64,000 nucleotides of DNA from Streptomyces hundungensis (GTDB lineage: Bacteria; Actinomycetota; Actinomycetes; Streptomycetales; Streptomycetaceae), in NCBI RefSeq assembly GCF_003627815.1, contig NZ_CP032698.1, positions 5,642,001 through 5,706,000 on the forward strand. Reading direction: 5' to 3'. A program made the position numbers and the translations under genes. The notes beneath the pieces are model-generated. The model made no database searches and had not been told where the DNA came from. It was given only the letters and a program-made list of their open reading frames with translations. The number at the start of each line of letters is the position of its first letter. Positions within the stretch are counted from its first letter, which is position 1. This document shows positions 1 to 6,621 of this stretch, piece after piece.

Positions 1-1250
1 CCCCGGGCTTCGACGCCTCGGCCGCCTATGTGTACGGGCAGCTCAAGCGCGCCGGGTACGACGTCGCGTACCAGGACTTCACGTTCTACGAGTCGAAGAC
101 CCTGCGCCAGAAGCTGACCGTCCAGGGGCGTCAACTCCCCGTCGCCGCCTATGGGTTCAGCGCCTCGACCCCGGCGGGCGGCCTCACCGCCGAGCTGAAG
201 GCGGCCCGCGTCGACGACACCCCGGGCTGCTCCCTCGAGGACTACGCCTCCGGGGGCTTCGCCGGGAAGATCGCGCTGGTGAAGCGGGGGAGCTGCACCT
301 TCCAGGAGAAGGAGGCCGTCGCCGCGAAGGCGGGCGCGGCCGGGATCGTCCTCTACAACCACTCCGGTACCGAGCCGGTGCACGGCACGGTGGAGGCGCC
401 CGCCAACGCCCACATCCCGGCCGCCGGGATCACCCTGGCCGACGGCGAGGCGCTCGCCGGGCAGCTCGCCAAGGGCCCGGTGCAGGTCACCCTGGACGTG
501 GCCACCGAGGCCCTCGCCAAGAAGACCCGCAACGTGATCGCCGAGACCCGCACCGGCGACCCGGACCAGGTGGTCGCGCTCGGCAGCCACCTCGACTCGG
601 TCCCCGCGGGCCCCGGCATCAACGACAACGGCTCCGGCTCGGCGGGGCTGCTCGAAGTCGCGCTCAAGCTCGCCGACGAGACCAAGCAGACCAGGAAGCA
701 CCCCAAGCAGTTGCCGCACAAGGTGCGGTTCGCCTGGTGGTCGGGCGAGGAGCTCGGCCTGCTCGGCTCGGAGCACTATGTGAAGAGCCTCGACGAGAGC
801 CAGAAGAAGCAGATCAAGCTGTATCTGAACTTCGACATGATCGGCTCGCCCAACGCCGCCCAGCTCGTCTACGACGGCGACGACTCCGACCACAAGGGCG
901 CGGGCCCGGGCCCGGCGGGCTCGGCACAGATCGAGGGACTGATCAACACCTACCTCGACCGGCGGCACGTCCCGCACGAGGGCTATGACTTCGACGGCCG
1001 ATCCGACTACGGCCCCTTCATCGCCGTCGGCATCCCGGCCGGCGGCACCTACACCGGCGCCGAGGAGATCAAGACGCCCGAGCAGGCCAAGAAGTGGGGC
1101 GGGCGCGCGGGCGAGGCCTTCGACCCCAACTACCACGCCGCGGGCGACACCTTGGACAACATCGACGCGCGGTTCTTCGACCTCAACATCGACGTCATCG
1201 CGCACGCCGTGGGCACCTACGCCTACGACCTGAGCTCGATCCAGAACTGA
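1..1250 (+). CDS. M28-family zinc aminopeptidase with PA domain (5' partial)
   Basis: The reading frame is open to the left edge (first full codon at base 3), so the N terminus and any signal peptide lie outside. The visible 416 residues show a protease-associated (PA) domain (region with CSLEDY and KRGSCTFQEK) inserted before an M28 di-zinc peptidase core. The metal and catalytic motifs are in order: GSHLDS (His), INDNGSG (bridging Asp), SGEELGLLGS (catalytic Glu plus Glu ligand), LNFDMIG (Asp) and NYHAAGDTLDN (His). This is the ligand set of Streptomyces griseus aminopeptidase, an exported enzyme that releases N-terminal hydrophobic residues. The gene converges on the subtilase gene, and both probably feed extracellular peptide degradation. 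Family assignment is firm; export is inferred. Confidence 0.93.
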   Translation, partial: PGFDASAAYVYGQLKRAGYDVAYQDFTFYESKTLRQKLTVQGRQLPVAAYGFSASTPAGGLTAELKAARVDDTPGCSLEDYASGGFAGKIALVKRGSCTFQEKEAVAAKAGAAGIVLYNHSGTEPVHGTVEAPANAHIPAAGITLADGEALAGQLAKGPVQVTLDVATEALAKKTRNVIAETRTGDPDQVVALGSHLDSVPAGPGINDNGSGSAGLLEVALKLADETKQTRKHPKQLPHKVRFAWWSGEELGLLGSEHYVKSLDESQKKQIKLYLNFDMIGSPNAAQLVYDGDDSDHKGAGPGPAGSAQIEGLINTYLDRRHVPHEGYDFDGRSDYGPFIAVGIPAGGTYTGAEEIKTPEQAKKWGGRAGEAFDPNYHAAGDTLDNIDARFFDLNIDVIAHAVGTYAYDLSSIQN

Positions 1251-1264
1251 GGGACCACGAACAA

Positions 1265-1299
1265 GCGGGGCGGGCGCTCACCATGAGCACCCGCCCCGC
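1265..1299. terminator. Bidirectional hairpin terminator between convergent peptidase genes
   Basis: Stem GCGGGGCGGG then GCTC, loop ACCAT, then GAGC and CCCGCCCCGC, with one mismatch position. It lies in the 66-bp gap between the two stop codons, so it can serve both genes. Confidence 0.8.
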
Positions 1300-1316
1300 C
1301 GTGTTCGTACGGGTCG

Positions 1317-4300
1317 TTACTGCGTGACCTTCCCGATGATCACGCTGCCGGTGCCCGCGGCGGTGCCGCGCTCGTTCACCAGCTGCACGGTGCCGAAGAA
1401 CTGGCGTCCCTCGGGAGCCGCGCCCGCCACCACGACGTCCGCGGCGACCTGCGCCGAGGTGCCGCTCGCGAGCTTGACGGTCTTGCTCTCGTCGACCTTC
1501 AGGGTGCCGAGCGAGGGCGCGAAGTACACGTCCTTGTAGGCGTACGTGGTCGACCCGGACGGGACGGCGTAGCCGGCCACCTGGATCGTGTACGTGCCCG
1601 CGGCCGGCTTGACCACGCTGACCGACTCGTCGGAGCTGCTGGTCGTCGACTTGGCGACCGTCTTGCCGTTCTGGTCCAGGACGTACAGGTCGAGGTCGGC
1701 GCCCTTGTCCGAGGTGCCGCCGATCGACACGTCGAGGTGCTCGACGCCCGCACCGACGGTGACCGTGCTGGTCTGCGTCTCACCGGTCTTGATGGTGGGA
1801 GTGGCGACCTTCGCGGAGCCCAGCGAGCCACCCTTCAGCTTGCCCTCCAGGGCGGCGAAGTTGTTGGTGACCTTCCACTGCACGGGGGCCGGGGTGCCGG
1901 TCTTCGCCTCGGGCACCGTCTGGGTGGCCGGGTCGAAGGTGACGCCGAGCACCGAGACGTCCAGCTTGTAGGAGTTGTCCAGGTACGGCGACGTACGGCG
2001 CGCCTCGACCTCGATCTCCCAGACACCGGCCTGCGGGTTGGCGTACGACCGCAGGTCGGGGCGGCAGGTGTTGGCCGGGTTGTCGTAGTTCGGGTAGCAG
2101 TTCGGCGTGCCCGTCGGGTCCACGGCCACACCGTAGGGGTGGATGGAGATGAAGCGGGTCTGGCTGCCCGAGCGCAGCGCGCCCATGCGGACTTCCAGGT
2201 TCTTCGCGCCGGCCGGGACGTTCACGAAGTACGACGTGGTGGAGTTGCGCTGCACCGTCGAGGACGCCGAGAAGGTGTAGCCGGGGCCCGCGATGGGCGT
2301 CGCGACGATGACCGTGGCCATGATCTGCTGGTCCACGCCGACCGTCTTGGCGTCGTCGACCTGGAGGATCGCGCTGTGCACGCCGCCGGACTTCGGCTGC
2401 GCCTGCACCTTGACGGTGACGGGCTTGCCGAGCGGCAGGTTCACCTCGTCGTCGCCGAGCACCTTGAACGTGCCGTCGTCGTTCTTCAGCGACAACTTGT
2501 GCTTGACGTTCTTGTCGGGGCCCGTGGTGCGGACCACCGTGACGTCGTACGTCTTCTTCTGCCCGGCCTTCAGACCGCTCTCGCGGTCGTAGATGCCGGT
2601 GCCGACGTTCGGCGTCTTCAGCGCGAAGCCGAGCGCGCTGGAGACCGGCGCGGTGACCGTGTACTCGTGCGCCGGGGCGTGCTTCTTCGCGGTCTGCTTG
2701 ATCGCGTCCCAGGCGCCCACGACGTTGATGAGGCCGGCACCCTCGGAGTAGGCCTGAACTCCCTTGATGTGCTTGGCCGTCGAGGTCAGCGCGGTCCGCA
2801 GATCGGCCGGCGGCAGGTCGACGCCCTGCTGCTTGGCGGCCGAGATCAGCAGCGCCGAGGCGCCGGCGGCCTGCGGGGAGGCCATCGAGGTGCCCTGGAG
2901 CATCGAGTAGCCGGCCGGCAGGTCGTAGCCCGACTCCTTGACCGGGCTGCCGGGCAGCCAGGTCTGGGTGGAGTTGATGGCCGCGCCCGGGGCGCTCAGC
3001 GTCGGCGTGAAGCCGCCGTCCTCACGCGGGCCGCGCGAGGAGAACGGCATCATCTGGTACGCCGTGGAGACGCCGGAGCCGTAGTTGGCGGCCCAGGTCT
3101 CCTTGGAGATGGCGGCGCCCACCGAGATGACGTGGTCGGCGAGGCCGGGGTCGCCGATGGTGTTGACGCCCGGGCCGTCGTTGCCGGCCGAGATGACCAG
3201 CTGGACGCCGTAGGTGTCGATGAGGCGCTTGTAGAGCTCGGCGCGCGCGTTGTTGCCGTCGTTGAGCGCCGGCAGGCCGCCGATCGACATGTTGACGATG
3301 TCGACGTGACGGTTGGTGACGAGGTCGATCATGCCCTCGGTCAGCGCGATGTTGGTGCAGCCGCCGTCCCAGTTGCAGGCGCGCGAGGAGACGAGCTTCG
3401 CGCCGGGCGCGGCCCCGCTCATCGCGCCGCCGAACAGGCCGTTGGCGGAGGTGATGCCCGCGACGTGGGTGCCGTGCTCGGACTCGATGACGCCGATGTT
3501 GACGTAGTCCGAGGTGTGCCCGGCCGCGTCGTAGACGACGTTCTTGCGGATCTCCACGGTGAACGGCACCCGCTCGACGACATCGGTCGCCGGGTTGTCG
3601 GTGCCGAAGTAACCGACCTGGTTGCCGTTCTTGTACGGCTTCATCGGAGCGTCGTCCGTGAAGTCGTTGTTGTTGTTCAGGTCCACGGTGACCGTGCCGG
3701 CGACCGGGTCGTAGAGCACGCCCCAGCTGTCGGAGGTGTCGCCGTCGCGGTTCAGGTCGCCCTTGGCGTCGCCGCCCGCCGTGACCTTCTCGGCGAAGGT
3801 GGAGAAGTCGTAGGAGCCCGCCGGGGCCTTCCACGTCTTGCCGCCCGCCGTGAACGTCGGCCCGGCGACCGCGGTGTTGGCGCGCAGCCAGGTGCCGTCG
3901 TTGTCCTGCACCGGGTCGGTCGCGGTGACCCAGTCGACGATCTTGCGCTCGCCGGTGGTGGTCTTCTGGAGCGCCGGGTGGCCGAGGTCGACGCCCGAGT
4001 CCAGGATGCCGATGGTGACCCCGCGGCCGTCCGCCTGCGGGTGCTGCTTCACGAAGTCGACCGCACCCGTCTCGAAGCTCGGGTTGTACGGGTTCTTCGC
4101 GGGGGTGTTCTTGTCCGGTGCCGGGTAGCTGCCCGAGGTGCGCAGCGTCTTGGCGGACTTCGTGGTGTCGCCCGAGGGGGTCGGGTCGTCCAGCGGGATG
4201 TCCTGCTTGAGGTCGATGCCGTGCACCGAGGGCAGCTTCGCCGCCGCCTTCAAGGCCGCCTCGGCCTTCGCCGTCGGCAGCGTCGCCCGGACGTAGCCGA

Positions 4301-4640
4301 GCTTGTCGTCCTGCTTGCCCACGGTCGCCCCCGCGACCGCGTGCAGTTGTTCGGCGACGTCGGAGGTGGCGCCCGGAGCGGTCGCCACCATGACGGTGAC
4401 GCTCTTGTCGCCCTTGGCCTGCGCCTCGGCGAGACGCTGCTCGTCGGCCTTGCCGAGCTTGTCCTCGGCGGTCTTGGCCGGAGCGGTCTTCACCGGGGGC
4501 GCGGTCGGGTCGTCGCCACCCGTGGCGGCGAAGGCCGGTGCGGCGCCCGCCGTGACGAGCGCGGCCACCAGGCCGGCCGCCGCCGCTATTCGGGCCGTGC
4601 GTCTCGCCCCGGGTATGGGGCGCGGGGATTCAGTGGTCAT
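1317..4640 (-). CDS. Secreted S8 (subtilisin-like) serine peptidase, 1107 aa
   Basis: Large subtilase. The N terminus has a basic stretch (GARRTARI) and an Ala-rich hydrophobic segment ending AFA-ATGG, a probable Sec signal peptide. An inhibitor-like propeptide follows (about residues 60-150). The catalytic triad is visible: Asp214 in ILDSGVD, His389 in EHGTHVAG and Ser585 in GTSMASP. The Asp-His spacing (175 residues) is far longer than in subtilisin because of an insert with Asp-rich loops (DLNRDGD, DLNNNNDFTDD) that resemble calcium-binding loops. The C terminus carries beta-sandwich regions, including a PPC-like domain (DLDLYVLDQNGKTV). The start ATG has AGGG upstream. The gene is monocistronic and divergent from the Nudix gene. 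Substrate is unknown. Confidence 0.93.
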   Translation of the reverse strand: MTTESPRPIPGARRTARIAAAAGLVAALVTAGAAPAFAATGGDDPTAPPVKTAPAKTAEDKLGKADEQRLAEAQAKGDKSVTVMVATAPGATSDVAEQLHAVAGATVGKQDDKLGYVRATLPTAKAEAALKAAAKLPSVHGIDLKQDIPLDDPTPSGDTTKSAKTLRTSGSYPAPDKNTPAKNPYNPSFETGAVDFVKQHPQADGRGVTIGILDSGVDLGHPALQKTTTGERKIVDWVTATDPVQDNDGTWLRANTAVAGPTFTAGGKTWKAPAGSYDFSTFAEKVTAGGDAKGDLNRDGDTSDSWGVLYDPVAGTVTVDLNNNNDFTDDAPMKPYKNGNQVGYFGTDNPATDVVERVPFTVEIRKNVVYDAAGHTSDYVNIGVIESEHGTHVAGITSANGLFGGAMSGAAPGAKLVSSRACNWDGGCTNIALTEGMIDLVTNRHVDIVNMSIGGLPALNDGNNARAELYKRLIDTYGVQLVISAGNDGPGVNTIGDPGLADHVISVGAAISKETWAANYGSGVSTAYQMMPFSSRGPREDGGFTPTLSAPGAAINSTQTWLPGSPVKESGYDLPAGYSMLQGTSMASPQAAGASALLISAAKQQGVDLPPADLRTALTSTAKHIKGVQAYSEGAGLINVVGAWDAIKQTAKKHAPAHEYTVTAPVSSALGFALKTPNVGTGIYDRESGLKAGQKKTYDVTVVRTTGPDKNVKHKLSLKNDDGTFKVLGDDEVNLPLGKPVTVKVQAQPKSGGVHSAILQVDDAKTVGVDQQIMATVIVATPIAGPGYTFSASSTVQRNSTTSYFVNVPAGAKNLEVRMGALRSGSQTRFISIHPYGVAVDPTGTPNCYPNYDNPANTCRPDLRSYANPQAGVWEIEVEARRTSPYLDNSYKLDVSVLGVTFDPATQTVPEAKTGTPAPVQWKVTNNFAALEGKLKGGSLGSAKVATPTIKTGETQTSTVTVGAGVEHLDVSIGGTSDKGADLDLYVLDQNGKTVAKSTTSSSDESVSVVKPAAGTYTIQVAGYAVPSGSTTYAYKDVYFAPSLGTLKVDESKTVKLASGTSAQVAADVVVAGAAPEGRQFFGTVQLVNERGTAAGTGSVIIGKVTQ

Positions 4641-4877
4641 TCAGCATCCCTGTGAAGTGGGTAAGGGCCCGGACTCGTAACGGTTCGTATTTCGGTACCG
4701 GGTGACCGCTGAGCATTGCGTATATGACAGTTGTTTGTGGAGAGTTGACCGTTACGTGATGTGCACATGGCACATTCCCGCCATCGCGTACGACCCGCCA
4801 CGGCGATCGGAGCGGGCCGGCGCGGCGCTCGGGGCCGACTGCCCACCCGGGGAGCGGCGCCCGCCCACGCCGACCCG

Positions 4878-4883
4878 TAACCT
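4878..4883 (+). promoter_or_regulatory. -10 hexamer TAACCT, predicted leaderless start for the Nudix gene
   Basis: TAACCT ends six bases before the ATG, so position -12 falls 12 bases upstream of the A. Transcription would then begin at the start codon. No Shine-Dalgarno sequence is visible before this ATG. No clear -35 TTGAC is seen. Confidence 0.5.
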
Positions 4884-4889
4884 CACCAA

Positions 4890-5360
4890 ATGAACACGGA
4901 GTTGCGGGTGGCGGCCTACGCCGTATGCGTCCGGGAAACCGGGGGCGTCCAGGAGATCCTTCTCGCCCGCTGGGTGGCCCGGGACGGCACCAAGCGGTGG
5001 ACGCTGCCGGGCGGCGGCATGGACCACGGCGAGGACCCCCTGGAGACGGTGGTCCGCGAACTCGACGAGGAGACGGGCTATGTCGTCGAGCCGGTCCGGC
5101 TCCTCGGCATCGACTCCATCAACCGGCGCTATCCGCGCAAGCTCGGCCGGTTCGCCGACTTCCAGGGGCTGCGCATCGTGTACGAGGGCCGGGTCACCGG
5201 CGGCGAACTGCGCCACGAGACCAACGGCTCCACCGACCTCGCCGCCTGGCACCCTCTCGAAGGGGTGGCCGATCTCGACCGGGTCGAACTCGTCGACGTG
5301 GGCGTGCGGTTGTGGCGCACCCGGCCCCCCACGGGCAAGGCGCACCCGGACGTGGACTGA
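4890..5360 (+). CDS. Nudix hydrolase, 156 aa
   Basis: The Nudix box is complete near residues 44-66: GGMDHGEDPLETVV followed by RELDEETGY, matching GX5EX7REUXEEXGU. This metal-binding helix cleaves nucleoside diphosphates linked to another group. The protein is a single compact domain of usual length. There is no fused domain that would indicate a specific substrate (oxidised dNTP, ADP-ribose or NADH), so substrate is open. It is a single gene between divergent subtilase and convergent AbiEi-like genes. The ATG has no ribosome binding site but sits exactly at the predicted +1 of a TAACCT -10 element. Confidence 0.9.
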   Translation: MNTELRVAAYAVCVRETGGVQEILLARWVARDGTKRWTLPGGGMDHGEDPLETVVRELDEETGYVVEPVRLLGIDSINRRYPRKLGRFADFQGLRIVYEGRVTGGELRHETNGSTDLAAWHPLEGVADLDRVELVDVGVRLWRTRPPTGKAHPDVD

Positions 5361-5376
5361 AGCCGCGCCCGCGGTC

Positions 5377-5418
5377 GCGGGCGGCGGGCCGTTCCCCTCC
5401 TGAAGGCCCGCCGCCCGC
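5377..5418. terminator. Bidirectional terminator, 14-bp stem
   Basis: GCGGGCGGCGGGCC at 5377-5390 pairs perfectly with GGCCCGCCGCCCGC at 5405-5418. It lies between the convergent Nudix and AbiEi-like genes. Confidence 0.8.
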
Positions 5419-5426
5419 GCCCGGGG

Positions 5427-6473
5427 TCAGCGGGGGAGGATCACCACATAGGCGGCGGGCTCCCGCTCGGCGGAGGCCATCAGCGCGGTCCGCACCACGG
5501 CCGCCTGCTGCTCCAGACAGTCGCGCAACTTCTTCGGCGTGATGTGCACCACGGTGATCCCGAGCCGCTCAAGAGCCTCGCGCTTGCGGGTGCACTCCTT
5601 CCACTGCTCGGCCTCCTCCTCCTGGCCCTGCCGCGGCGCCCGGGTGTCCAGCTCCACCGCCACCGCGTGCTCGGGCCAGTACGCGTCCAGGCCCCCCAGG
5701 TGCGGGCCGCCCGGCAGGCGCAGGTCCACGTTCCACAGCGGATCCGGCAGGCCGAACCCGCGCACCATCGTGTACAGCCGCTCCTCCGCGATGGAGCGCC
5801 CCTCGGCGAGCAGCGCGTCCACCGCGTCCACCACGTGGTCCCGGGTCAGCAGCCGCGCCTGCGTCAACTCCCTTACGATCGCGGCCGGTTCGGTGTGGCC
5901 GCGGCGTACCGCCTCGGTCAGCAGACGGCGTACGGCCTCGGCGTCGTCCAGGACCGCCACCGCGTCGGCGAGCGCCCGCGGCACCGGCGCCACCGGCACC
6001 CCCGCGATCATCTCGGCGCCGGGCATCGCGTGCGCCCGTACCAACTGGACACAGCCCGTGGAGCGCAGCCGCCGGGTGCGCGGCACCAGGATGTCGATCC
6101 GGTCGAGCGAGAGCAGCGGGGGAGCGGAGGAGAACCGGTGCAGCGCCAGCGCCGCGAGCCCGGTCACGATCGCCGCCGGAGCCTCGGCGGGCGCCGCCTT
6201 GCCCTGCTCCGGAATGGCCTTGGCGCGCCCGGCGGCCGGCCATCCCGCGTACAGGAGCGCCGCGTGCAGCCGCTCCTCGCTGGTGGCCGGGCCCGGGTGC
6301 AGCACGTACACGCCGGGGAGCAGCTGCTGCCAGGGGCCGCCGGGACGGCACTGGGCGGTGGCGCGTGCGGCCGAAACCCCGTGCGCGCGCAGCTGGTTGG
6401 CGGAGAGCACGCGCCGCTGCACATCGGTGAGGTGGCTCAGGGGGCGGGGGGAGAGCGGGGTGTTGTGGTTCAT
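5427..6473 (-). CDS. AbiEi-like N-terminal domain joined to a restriction-endonuclease-fold-like C terminus, 348 aa
   Basis: The N-terminal 70 residues (LSANQLRAHGVSAA, then WQQLLPGVYVLHPG) resemble the winged-helix start of AbiEi-type antitoxins and related proteins. The C-terminal 120 residues contain PDPLWNVDLRLPGGPHLGGLDAYWPEHAVAVELD and then KREALERLGITVVHITPKKL. That order resembles the DUF559/Vsr-like nuclease fold (Asp, then E-L-D). No AbiEii-like nucleotidyltransferase toxin is adjacent, so this is not a complete type IV toxin-antitoxin pair. Proteins of this layout are common and mostly uncharacterised in Streptomyces. A palindrome lies about 70 bp upstream. Function is not known; the domain reading is by pattern only. 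Confidence 0.6.
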   Translation of the reverse strand: MNHNTPLSPRPLSHLTDVQRRVLSANQLRAHGVSAARATAQCRPGGPWQQLLPGVYVLHPGPATSEERLHAALLYAGWPAAGRAKAIPEQGKAAPAEAPAAIVTGLAALALHRFSSAPPLLSLDRIDILVPRTRRLRSTGCVQLVRAHAMPGAEMIAGVPVAPVPRALADAVAVLDDAEAVRRLLTEAVRRGHTEPAAIVRELTQARLLTRDHVVDAVDALLAEGRSIAEERLYTMVRGFGLPDPLWNVDLRLPGGPHLGGLDAYWPEHAVAVELDTRAPRQGQEEEAEQWKECTRKREALERLGITVVHITPKKLRDCLEQQAAVVRTALMASAEREPAAYVVILPR

Positions 6474-6542
6474 GCGCGGGGTTTTCCGCAGCCGGAGCGC
6501 CCGCTAACCGCTGTTACAAGCCCGTCGACAAATCCGGACAAG

Positions 6543-6560
6543 CCCGTACTAAAGTACGGG
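6543..6560. promoter_or_regulatory. 18-bp palindrome, candidate operator of the AbiEi-like gene
   Basis: CCCGTACTAAAGTACGGG has two perfect 8-bp arms with a 2-bp centre. It lies upstream of the AbiEi-like gene on its promoter side. It is preceded by a 10-bp direct repeat ACAAGCCCGT at 6516-6525 and 6538-6547. It could also act as a weak hairpin between the two genes. Confidence 0.45.
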
Positions 6561-6621
6561 CGTTCGAGTGCCGATCAGGGGGCCCGCCTCCGGGCCCCCG
6601 AACGGGTGTCGGCGGCCGGTG

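Noticed and set aside
1737..4655. A 972-codon open frame on the + strand
   Set aside because: It is antisense to the well-supported subtilase gene; long antisense frames are expected at this GC content and the product is Arg/Gly-rich low complexity.
5427..6473. Complete type IV AbiE toxin-antitoxin system
   Set aside because: No AbiEii nucleotidyltransferase toxin gene lies next to the AbiEi-like gene.
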